The notes under the pieces are model-generated. The model saw nothing but the letters and a program-made list of their open reading frames with translations, ran no database searches and had not been told where the DNA came from. The position numbers and the translations under genes are program-made. Shown in pieces: positions 10,401 to 20,108 of a stretch of DNA of 64,000 nucleotides (positions are counted from its first letter, which is position 1; every line of letters begins with the position of its first letter). Source of the stretch: Erodium maritimum (taxonomy: Eukaryota; Streptophyta; Magnoliopsida; Geraniales; Geraniaceae); contig OY997588.1 of NCBI GenBank assembly GCA_963921825.1, forward strand, positions 58,164,803-58,228,802. The letters are read 5' to 3'.

Positions 10401-11088
10401 GAGGGTGTGAGCGTTCTTGGCACTGAGCAGTTGGCAGCTGGTTTGCGATCCTTTGTGATCTTGTTTGGTGTGCGATCCTTTGTGATCTTGTTTGGTGTTG
10501 CGTAGTCTTTCTGTCGTGTCCTTGGAAGAGGTTGTGATCGTTGTGTCGGGTCTACTTTGCGTGTCAGAGTGTTGAGTTGGTCAAGGGAGGAAACAGTGGG
10601 TGTATGTTCAGTCAGAGTACTTGGGTTGGGGACAGTGTTCCCCGGTGTTGACCTTGTTTTTGGTGTTACCGGCATTGTCTGCTAATTATGCCGTAGTCAG
10701 TCTGTTATCCGTGGTGGTGAGCGAACGCTCACCCCTAGCTGCTTTTCCTACAGGTACCGTTCGCAGGCTGAACTAGGTGAGCTTCTGAAGCTTGAAGAGC
10801 TAGAAGCGGGATTCTGGGTTTATTTGAGTCTAACGACGTATACCATGTTTTTGTCCACTTGTTGCGACGTGTTTTAAGTTGTAAATATTATTTTTTTGAA
10901 CTAAACTGGTATTTTAAAGTGATTAATGGAAAAGGGTTTCAAGGTGTTTACTTTTTTTAGAACGTTCACGTCCCGAGTTCGGTTTATTGAAATTGGGGCG
11001 TGACACAAGGGTTCAGATTGATAGTTTATATTTCGTACGAAAGATACAAGTTTGTACCTTAATCTTATCCATATATATATATATATAT

Positions 11089-11345
11089 GGGAGCTTTCGG
11101 GTACAAACCTTATTTCGGGTCAGAACGTAGAACTAATCTAGGTCATTGATTACCCAAATCGAATGGCCACCGAAATTCAGGGGGGTGGGGGTGATTGATT
11201 ACGAAATCAATTACAAGATATGCATTAATTAAAAAGATATTTAAAGATATGCATTAAATCCGGGCCTTTAATTCTATGATCCAAGGGCCCAGATTGAAAG
11301 TTTTGTGTTCTGACGAAGTTATAAGGTTTGCACCTGATTGTTATC
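11089..11345. mobile_element. Fold-back element, family 5, uninterrupted copy
   Basis: A 257-bp element between TA tracts (11071-11088 and 11346-11359). The ends have GGGTACAAACCTTAT on the left and GGTGCAAACCTTATAAC on the reverse-complemented right, each followed by TCAGAAC. It is homologous to the split copy at 7273-11070 and defines that element before the LTR insertion. Confidence 0.6.
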
Positions 11346-11359
11346 ATATATATATATAT

Positions 11360-11725
11360 GGTAGCTATCCAGTAAAAATCATCCTTATTCTGCAAACTAT
11401 GAACCAATCTAAGCCACAGGATGCGGTCAAAGTGACGTCAGCAGAGTGCGCGCGATGCTGGCACATGGCAGATTCGCGCGCGCCTCCGGCCTCGCGCGTG
11501 AGCGTTTTGACCACGCGCGCGCACGGTGCTAATAGTTTGGCGCGCACAGTGCTAATAGTTTAGCACAGTGCCAAACTATTAGCACTGTGCGCCCAAACTA
11601 TTAGCACTATGCGCACCACGTGTCAGCACTGTGCGCGCGCACCAGCAGCGCGCGCGCCCACGTGTCAGCACCTGGTGAGTTCGTAGTTTGCACAATAAGG
11701 GGTGGTTTGTATTTGATACTAACCC
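11360..11725. mobile_element. Fold-back MITE-like element, family 1, inverted copy
   Basis: Essentially the reverse complement of the element at 1577-1943, with TA tracts at 11346-11359 and 11726-11739. It has GGTAGCTATCCAGTAAAA at the left, TTGTGCAAACTACGAAC (complement) at the right, TGACGTCA at 11433-11440 and CACGTGTCAGCAC near 11665. It is non-coding. Confidence 0.7.
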
Positions 11726-11739
11726 TATATATATATATA

Positions 11740-12370
11740 AGGAAATATTTAGGTATGAACCAAAATTAAATTGCATACATCCTTTTTTTAATAGGCAATT
11801 TTTTCATTGAATAAACCTCTTTTGAGGTAAAAAAGAGGAGCAACAAAAGCCAACAAGGGAACAAAAGAGAGGGATACCCCAAGATGATCATAGGCCATCT
11901 TTAGAGGAGATCAATTACAGCAAATAAAAAACACAACTAAATCAACTAGTAACTAAAAACAATACACCAAGAGAGGTGACTTGCGATTCAAGCAAATTAT
12001 CCATGATTGCTTGCGATCCAAGCAGAAACAACCTTACCAAACTCACAGCTCAACCCAAACCCCAACAGGACCAATTTCCAAAAGAAAATAAAATACTTGA
12101 GACTGCATACATCCTTATACTATATTAATCCAAAGCTACAGAATATTATAACTAAATGGCCATAATTTAGAACTCGATATTCCAGAATTTAATTCTATAC
12201 TGAATATCCAGAATTTTAAACATGGTATTCTAGAAATTGATTATATTTTATAATGTCTGTAGCTTTGAACTTCATATTCCATAATTTTGAACCTAGTCTT
12301 ATAGAAACTATATTGTTTATAGTTTGTAGCTTAAGTTCGATTTATACCTGAAAAAGGCCAAATCCCATCT
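11740..12370. mobile_element. Fold-back-like element, family 6, with LINE insert
   Basis: The left terminus has AAATATTTAGGTATGAACC beside a TA tract. The right side, reverse-complemented, has GGCCTTTTTCAGGTATAAATCG at about 12335-12360. Internal sequences such as TATTCCAGAATTTAATTC recur in imperfect inverted form. No TA tract is seen on the right. A LINE fragment lies inside. Confidence 0.4.
11785..12103 (-). mobile_element. 5'-truncated LINE 3' end with TSD
   Basis: On the minus strand this ends in a short poly(A) (T run at 11783-11789) preceded by a 3'-UTR-like sequence with AATAAAA nearby. The 13-bp direct repeat TGCATACATCCTT flanks it (11772-11784 and 12104-12116), which marks target-primed retroposition. 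It is only ~320 bp long and has no coding motif, so it is the tail of a LINE or a similar retroposon. Confidence 0.7.
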
Positions 12371-12371
12371 T

Positions 12372-12902
12372 TACGTTAGTTTTCACATTTATGATAAAGT
12401 AAATAATACACCGTAAGTATTTATAACTAAAAATAATATGCCGGAAGTATTTGAAAATGTATAGAGTTCATCATTAGATTTTACAACCATCCCTAAACTT
12501 AATTAACACTATATATGATAAAAAAAAATTATTACTAGTCATCAACCCGCCCGATTAATCAGAAACTTGACACTCTGGTTAGTAAGGTTGGACCTTTGGA
12601 GAAGAGATGAATGGGTAAGAGAAACAGAATGTGTGTAGTGGTTTTGAATCTTCTGATAAAAGAAAATATGTCACGTATTCACTTGTCTCTCTTTAGCGGT
12701 TTATTTTATCTCTTTTTTGTATCACGTAATTTTCGTTTAATTAAGAATGATTACAAAAGAAAACTACAACTGTACATTTATAAATCATCGTGAATATATT
12801 TTTCAGTTATAATTTATATACAAATTTATCATTATAATTTAGATTTTAAATAAAACAAAGAGTAAAATCAAAATGAGAACATTATTTGCTTTAGTAAATA
12901 AT
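12372..12902. other. AT-rich spacer, no gene seen
   Basis: Low-complexity AT-rich sequence. A 60-codon open frame (12611-12793) has no recognisable motif and ordinary AT-rich composition, so it is not called as a gene. Confidence 0.6.
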
Positions 12903-12915
12903 GTATATATATATA

Positions 12916-13535
12916 GGGAGGGTTTCAGGTACAAAGTCAATTTGGGGTGCGAACTTGCACACCAAGCCCATAGTCATTGGATAATGACACATGACAACAT
13001 CTTGGATAGGACAATTATTTTTTTTTTCCCAAATTCGCTAATTTAATCATTCCCGCTTCATTTTAACTCTGATTTTTTTTATTCTTGCACCATTATTTTT
13101 ATTTTTCCAAGATCTATCTATAGAGATACATATTGGATATTTTTGGAGCACGGAAAATCAAAATAGGAAAAGTCTGACGTAATTACAGAAACAAAATGTA
13201 ATTACATTTTAATTTCGCATATTTACATTTTCTTTCTACAGATTTATATTTTTAGTTCATCCGATTTACATTTCGTCGGACTTTTTCTATTTTAATTTCC
13301 CGTGCTCCAAAAATATTCAAATGCATCTCTATAGATAGATCTTGGAAAATAAAAATAATGGTGCAAGAATTAAAAAAAATCGGAGTTAAAACGAAGTAGG
13401 AATGATTAAATTAGCGAATTTTGAAAAAAATAAATAAATGCCCTCTCCAAGATGCTGCCATGTATCATTATCAAATGGCTTAGGTTGGTTCACAAGTTTA
13501 CACCAACACTAGCGATTTGCACCCGAAACTAAACC
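12916..13535. mobile_element. Fold-back element, family 7, long inverted arms
   Basis: A 620-bp element whose two halves are inverted copies over most of their length, centred near 13220. Both arms contain TTAATCATTCC, AACTCCGATTTTTTT-like, TTCTTGCACCATTATTTTTA and AAGATCTATCTATAGAGAT, plus GGAGCACGGAAAAT. It is flanked by TA (12903-12915 and about 13536-13540). The left end has GTTTCAGGTACAAA. The arms share their core with families 3 and 4. No coding region. Confidence 0.75.
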
Positions 13536-13540
13536 TATAT

Positions 13541-15587
13541 AGTATAAATATAGTTTCTTTTGAATATTGATTATATATTCGTAATATATATTTTTAATAA
13601 TATCAAATAATAAAAAATAAAATTCATTTAGGTCTCGACTAGTCCCTGTTTAACGCTTAAGGATCCTCGCTGGCCAACAAGCGTCTAGTGTTTTTTACAA
13701 CCTTGATAAACACGACAAAATCTTTTAATTTTTTACTTTTCATTCATCTTTTTGAGTTTGAGTCCGGCTACAAGATCTAAATACGAAGTATGCATCATAG
13801 TTAGACTACTTTTCGATCTTCATATATTTCGTGCTCCGGATACTCGAATGAATATCCGACGAAGTGAAAACAACTATCTCAAGATGATAGACCCGTTCTC
13901 TATGTACTATTAATAAGATTCATTCTAGCAAGTCATCTACTGGTTCCGAAAATACAGAAAGAACATAATTCCGTAATTGTACTAAATAGATTGGGTTTTT
14001 AATAATAGAACTAAACCCTTTATTTTGTATTGAAAGTAGTGAACACCAAGAACTTTTTTATTTTTATGAATCTAACACACAATGGTCCAATTAAACAATT
14101 AATGAAGAATGAAAAGGTAGTTATTAGGCAGGTGGGTTGGATTAGGAACTGATGGATCGGATTGATTTGTGAAAAGTAGTGGTCCATGTGCATGCACGAA
14201 TCACGAACAACCATCCAAAATGTGTCCGGAAATGTATCTCATCGATTTTTAATGTCGTCGTAGTTTCATGTATGGATGTCGTATGTATAGAATATTATTA
14301 CATTCTACCAAAGTTGCGATCGAAACCAATCGTGGAACCCACATTCCTTATCGCCATCACGTATGCATGTGACCTCCACATGATCATGATCTTGGTTTTT
14401 CAAACATTCCCCATTTCCATGCAAGCAAATTGATGTTTCTTAGATTTGTATCGTGCTCTAGTATGGCTAACGTCGACTTTTAGTCCCGCCAAAAAGATTA
14501 TTTACATAATCCAATCGTGCTCTATTTTTTTGTCACAGACTCTAACACAAAAGTAGGAAAGGAACATAAATATGTTGTTTTTTTCATAATTATTTTACAA
14601 GTGATTGTTATTTATTGTAAACGTGTACCACCTTTTCGTGAGGATTGTGACGAAAAATTGAGCACAGTTAAGAATGTGCAAATAACCTATCCGACTGGAT
14701 TAGAAATCGACATCATCCCTTCTTATAACTAGTTATATTTGTCGAATTAATCGTTGTTCAAATTTACTCCTAGTTTTTACGTCATGCTGAATTCAGTTTT
14801 CATAAAGTTGACCAAGTTTATATTTATATTAAGAGTTGCTTGATAAACAAATCGCCTCCAAAATCATCTAGATACAGTGTTGGTCCATTCGAATATGTGG
14901 TCATGTGCTCCTTTTCGTTACTTTCTGTAGTGGTCATTGGTTATGTTACATATAAAAAATTGCACAGTACGCAACTTTTTGAAAGCACCGGCAGACTTAT
15001 TACTGTCTATAGGGCATGTGCAGTGGTGCACAGAGGGCTGCAGTTGCACCCGGACCTGCTCGAGTAGTATCATGTTGTTGTAGGTGTAAGAGCACGTACG
15101 GTAAGTCAAACTGGATGATCAAGTCGTATGTCAATGGTGTGAATTTAAGGTTTGCAATCTTCAAAATAAACTGGGTTCTACAATAGTACAAACCGGATGA
15201 TCAAATCATATTGTGAGTGGATGCTGACGGGATGCTTAATTGATATTTTGCTGATTTAATTAAATGATTTATTTAAACAATAAACGTTTTATAGAATTGA
15301 AATAAATTTTGTTAAAAATAATTAATAATAAAAGAAATAAACTAATTGCATTGTATGTAATTTCATTGCTCGGGAGCCCGATTCGACCCGAAAAATACTA
15401 AAATTTCGTCAGAAACGGACACTGACGAGTTATACATTTTAGATAAAAATATTGGGTCCATTTTAAATGTGTCCTAATATTTGTTGTAGTGTACAATTGT
15501 CTATTTATACTTTAATTTTGAACTTATATCCTATTTAGTTATATCCGATTTTACGCAATTAAAAAAAAATCGGGATGACCACGTGTC
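13541..15587. other. Non-coding AT-rich stretch
   Basis: No gene recognised. Open frames of 60-85 codons (for example at 14179, 14517 and 14840) lack family motifs. The only transposon hint is the CACTA-like terminus near 15491, listed separately. Confidence 0.5.
15360..15491 (-). mobile_element. Possible CACTA (En/Spm) terminus
   Basis: Read on the minus strand from 15491 the sequence begins CACTACAACAAATATTAGG, the form of plant CACTA transposon ends, followed by subterminal sequence with GTCAGTGTCCG and CTGACGAAATTTTAG. The opposite terminus and a 3-bp TSD were not found, so this is at most a terminal fragment. Confidence 0.3.
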
Positions 15588-15592
15588 GCAAC

Positions 15593-18579
15593 TGTAAGAA
15601 CCTCCCCGGTCGATCCCGGTCGAACCGGTGGATTTCGGCGAAGTTTGACTTTTGACCGGAAAAGTCAACCGATGACTCCGGAAGTCATTCAGGACATTTT
15701 CGAGGCCCAAAAAGCTTAGCCACCATCACCGTTAGCTTAGTAGGGTCATCACCTTTCGTTTGACTGTAATATTGGATAGGTCAACTTTCGGTCAAACTCG
15801 ACCTTTTTATCGGCTAAATTCGATATAAATTTGGACTGCTGGAATTTTAGTTAAGTGAGAGTGGTCCCATGATGACACCTGTCATTAGTGGCTTGGAGGA
15901 TGACAATGAGGCTGGATTGACCCTTGTACCCTCCCAAATTTCCTTTAAGAGGATAAGACCTTAAGGGGCTTTTGGTCATTTCCAACAATAGGTCATTTAA
16001 GGCATGGGAGCAAACCAATTCAGCCATTTACATTGTGTTGCAGCCGAATAGTGCTAGAGGGAGAGAGGAAGAGAAGCTCCATAGCTTGAGGAAGAAGAAA
16101 GAGAGGAAAACAAGCGACTTTGATCCATTTCTCTACCATTTCTTCTCCAAATTCCTCCCATCTTCATCATCTCATCATCGTCAAGGTTTGAATACCCTTA
16201 CCTTCTCATTTCATCTACTTCCTATATTGGGTTTTGGTTGGAACTTGAAGAACTAGCTACATGGTTTGTTGGTTGTTGTTGTTGGAGGAGAATTAGTGAA
16301 GTGTAGGTTGGTTTTGTGTGAGTATTGAAGTTTTGATGGAACCCATTGAGGGTGTTGAAGATTGGAGGTTTTGGATGACTGTTTTGAAGCTTGTTGGAGC
16401 TGGAAATAGAGATTTTGTTAGGGTTTTTGCAGAATTCGTGTTGGGGAAGAAGGGAGAAAGCTGGTCTGGTTCGGCACGGAACGGGACCCGGAGAGGGCCA
16501 CATACCGGCACGGAACGGGCTGGCTACCAGCACGGTATGCGGCGCGGAACGGGCCGGACTCCGGCACGGCACCTCGCACGGTCCGTGTCAGATTCCGGCC
16601 GGTGCGTCGCGCGGTCCGTGTCTGGTACCGGGCCGGTCTGTGGTGCGTTCCGGCTGGGAATCCGGGCCGGTCTGTGATACGGCACAGGCTAGTCTCCGGG
16701 CCATTTTTCCAGAAGTTAGGGTTTGACCTAATTGGGCCTAGTTTGGACCCAAAGTCGGTCCTTTGACCCGGGAGTTTCTTTTAGAGCGTTCTGAAGTAGT
16801 TTATTATGAACACCATCTTGGACCAATTGTTAATTGTGGTATTGTTTGTGATCCAAGACCGGGTACCCGAGCTCGAGGAGAGAAGGAGACTTGGACCCAC
16901 GAGAAGACGGAGAGGAGGCTAGCCGGACCGCTGTTGATAGAAGTATTTGTTCTTAGGAAGACCACAAGGTAGGGAAAGTACTAACTCCTCGTGCATTTCA
17001 ATACTAGTATGCCTATTAGGTTAATAAAACCGGAAAGGTCCTAGAATTACATATAGGATGTGAATAACTAGAATAATCGTCTTTCATTTACTAATAACCG
17101 GACGTGTCTAGTATGCATGTTTAAGATGTGAATAACTAGTGTAACTCGCTCAATACTTGGGAATTGATTTACTAGTAGAAAGGCTGAGATGAGCCCTAGG
17201 ATTGTTTGTGTTTGCCTCACATGTTTGGTTTGCCTAGTTTGGATAAGATAAGAGTCTAACACAACTAGATGTTTTGAATGTTGAACTTGAATGCTTGAAT
17301 GGTTACTTGATCGAATGCTTGGATGAATGATTGTATGAATGTTGAGTGTAATTGATTGTGCTAAATGGTACATGATCAGGTGAATGAAAGACCGATGGAG
17401 TGCGATCGGTAAGCATATTGGTAAGTGTACAGTTACAGTGATTCATGTAGTGTGTTGTGATAGAATTGTGATGTGCTAAGCTTCGGTTGTTCTATGGTTG
17501 TTTAGTATGTTACTCTCTTGTGGATCTTTGAGTTGGGTTCTATATCGGTATGGCACCCACACTGCGGTGTGGGGTAGTGCCTGTAAGGTACCTACACCAT
17601 AGGGAATACTGGTGTGGGGTAGTACCTAAGCCGATGACTTGCGATCCGGTATGGTACCCACACCAAAGGGAATACTGGTGTGGGGTAGTATCATATCCGG
17701 TGGATTGGACCCTGCGGGGCATTGAGTACTGGACCCTGCGGGGCATTGATTATTGAACCCTGCGGAGCATTGGTATTTGGACCCTGCGGGGCAATTGGAT
17801 GGTTTACCCTGCGGGGAATGGTTACTTGCTGATTCACCCGAGTATATGCTTCTTGCGGGAGCATTATCTCGGTTCCCTATGATCTATGGTCTTTTGGAGA
17901 CGTTTCCGAGGGTTCCGACGAATGCATCCTCATATGGATGTTTGCGGTATTCTCGGCGTTATACGTCTTTGTGATGTCATGCGTCTCCTCTGGGCCGAGG
18001 GAAAATCCGATATGACACAAAGAATATTGTGGATCGGAGTGTGGTGACTCCATGTGCCACGGTGACACTTAAAAGTTCTATCTTATATTGATTGTTAAGA
18101 AGTCTATTGTCTCCCTTACTTTCTATAATGATTGCTATCTTCTTAAAGGCGTTAAATACCCGTTCTTTTTCGTATTTCAACTTCTTCTTGGTTCTTGTAT
18201 TATTGAGACTCGATCGAATTTGTGAATTTCCAATTGTTAAACTTGAAGGCTGCCCTCGTTATTTATTTTCCCTACTGAGCGTGAGCTCACCCCTATTTGT
18301 TTGTTTACTGTTTTTATGGCTTGCTTGATGAGTAGTAGACTCGAGGCTCAGGAGCTTCAGTGGGTCCGGGTGCATTTATCTTTAGATACGTTTATGGTTT
18401 TACTTTTGTGTTATGAACATTATGTTTAAAGGACTTATGTTGGAGTCTCTATTTGAGATATTTTGATTGAACTAAACTTGGAAGAGTTATATTGGATTTG
18501 AGACACTTTTGTTGTTATACTTTGTTTTATCTTTAAGTCACGTCTCGAGTCCGGTCAATGCCGGATTTGGGGCGTGACA
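15593..18579 (+). mobile_element. Solo LTR of a second Tekay/Del-like gypsy subfamily
   Basis: Starts TGTAAGAACC and ends GGGGCGTGACA, with a perfect TSD GCAAC at 15588-15592 and 18580-18584. Length is 2987 bp. It shares the ends and the hairpin (15643-15669) with the LTRs at 7472 and 22095 but differs greatly in the middle, so it is a different subfamily. The palindrome region near 18276-18291 is degenerate. Repeats at 17550-17815 are specific to it. No internal region is present. Confidence 0.85.
17545..17815. repeat. Minisatellites in solo LTR
   Basis: Two kinds of short repeat: GGTGTGGGGTAGT units with GGTACC-type spacers (17545-17700), then five units around GGACCCTGCGGGGCATTG (17705-17815). 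Units are only partly conserved. Confidence 0.7.
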
Positions 18580-18584
18580 GCAAC

Positions 18585-20092
18585 ACAAATGGCTGACGTA
18601 TGAACCGGATCGAATGACCCGTGAACCAGGAACACGGTTCGCGGGTCGCACATCGTTCCGCGAACTGTATCTATACGGTTCGTGGTTCGCAAAAATGATT
18701 TCCCACAATGGGTCGAACTGCGACCCGCTGACCGTATTAATATTGTTCGATGCGCCACCTAACCTGCGGTTCGCTGCGATGTACTTGCTCTAAGGAAGGC
18801 TCGTACCCAAAATCGTCAATGATTTTCGAAGCTTATGGGACATAGATCGAGATCCACACCCAGTAACGGAGTCAACTTTCGTAATGAGGGGCATTGACAA
18901 TTTTTCTTGTTACAATGAAAACGTAAGATAATGTTAAAGATATTTATGTCTTATAAAAACACAATATTTCAATTAACTATCATTTATATGATTTTCTACG
19001 AAGTCTTGATAATATCCATTAATATAAAATATTTACTTAATAACTTCAGCAAGAACAGCTTCAACCGATTCGAATATAATACTTAAACTCGAATTCTTCT
19101 TATTTAGTTAATTTTTTTCCTTGTAACTGTTCGATACAAAAAAAATTGATTTTATTAGAAAATTAAGTATTTTGTTTCATATTAAAGGAGACAACTCGCG
19201 AGACTTGAAACATTTGACTCGGGCTCGACTTGATATCAAAGAGATCAATAATGAACTTGAATTGGGCTTGATCTCGATTCTAACGAACTCGAATATTTAA
19301 CGAATTAAGTATGAACCGATTCATTTATCACTCTAATTATCAATGACTTAAACAAAAAACAAAATCCTCCTCTTATTCTCTCTGACAGAAGCTCCAAACC
19401 CTAGCCGCTAGTGTCGCCTATGTACGATCGCTCTTCTTCTTCTCCTTCTCAGATCCATCGATTGTTTTGCCTCTTTCCTTTCATCATATATAGTATGTTC
19501 TTCCCTATTGGGTTACTATCGGCAAATCCCTCGATTTCGGGTCGATTAGGTCGTCCTCTTATCTCTTTTACATGACTCAATGACGGTGCTACTATGGATT
19601 TATTCTCCGGTTGGTTGTGGAGGCCAGAGGTGTTGGTGGACGACCATATGAGGGCTCATATATTCTGTGGTTTGGGAAACATCAACATCAACGAGACAGA
19701 GACTAGGAGCGCTAGAGATGTGTTCTGATGATCGTGGGGTGTCGACGAGGAGAAGCAACCCGCTCTTTGATCCCACTTCTCCTTCTCGTAGAGACCTCCT
19801 GTGATACTTTCGGTTGAGCCACGAGAAGAGCACGATACGCGTATTCTTGCAGATAAGGTCAGATCCCCTATAAGTTTACACCTAAGACAATCATCGTTTG
19901 TATGTCTTTCTTATGTGCTTCACTACACCATTTCAAACTGCGATGCGAAGCAATGTTAACTGTTTTAGGGTTAGTGTCTCGGATCTTACGAGATATGAAA
20001 CTAAGCTTAACCCTTCTTTATGTTATTCGTAATAAAGATGAACTACCATTATGTTAAAAAAAATCAGTAACTTAAACATACGAAAATATTTT
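18585..20092. other. Unassigned sequence, possible host 5' region
   Basis: This lies between the solo LTR and the retrocopy. Near 19390 there is CCAAACCCTAGCC (a telo-box as in many plant ribosomal and growth-gene 5' regions) followed by a CT-rich stretch (TCTTCTTCTTCTCC) and AGATCCATCG, which looks like a 5' UTR. No downstream coding exon could be assigned, and frames near 19560-19860 show no known domain. A decayed or unfinished gene start is possible; this is inference. Confidence 0.3.
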
Positions 20093-20108
20093 CCTGTTAA
20101 CTATAATT

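Larger units (their letters stand above)
7472..11005 (+). mobile_element. Solo LTR of a Tekay/Del-like Ty3/gypsy element
   Basis: Starts TGTAATAACC and ends GGGGCGTGACA, the termini of the LTRs of the complete gypsy element at 22095-34048 in reverse complement. A perfect 5-bp TSD, CAAGG, lies at 7467-7471 and 11006-11010. No internal region or second LTR is present, so it is a solo LTR, presumably formed by LTR-LTR recombination. At 3534 bp it is longer than its relatives, mainly through minisatellites at 9300-10400. It keeps the hairpin at 7659-7684 and the palindrome at 10716-10733 found in the other LTRs. Confidence 0.9.
7273..11070. mobile_element. Fold-back element, family 5, split by a solo LTR
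   Basis: The left piece (7273-7471) and right piece (11006-11070) together match the uninterrupted element at 11089-11345: CATTGATT and GAATGGCCACCGAAATT-like stretches, GATTGATTACAAAATTAATTAC, then AGATTGATAGTTT and TTTGTACCTT. It is flanked by TA tracts at about 7266-7272 and 11071-11088. The solo gypsy LTR at 7472-11005 lies inside it. Confidence 0.65.

Noticed and set aside
15007..18782. Possible terminal inverted pair AGGGCATGTGCA / TGTACTTGCTCT around the solo LTR
   Set aside because: Similarity is short and imperfect, with no clear TSD.
19921..19945. CACTACA as a CACTA transposon start
   Set aside because: Subterminal sequence does not resemble the candidate terminus at 15491 and no matching TSD was found, so it is probably chance.
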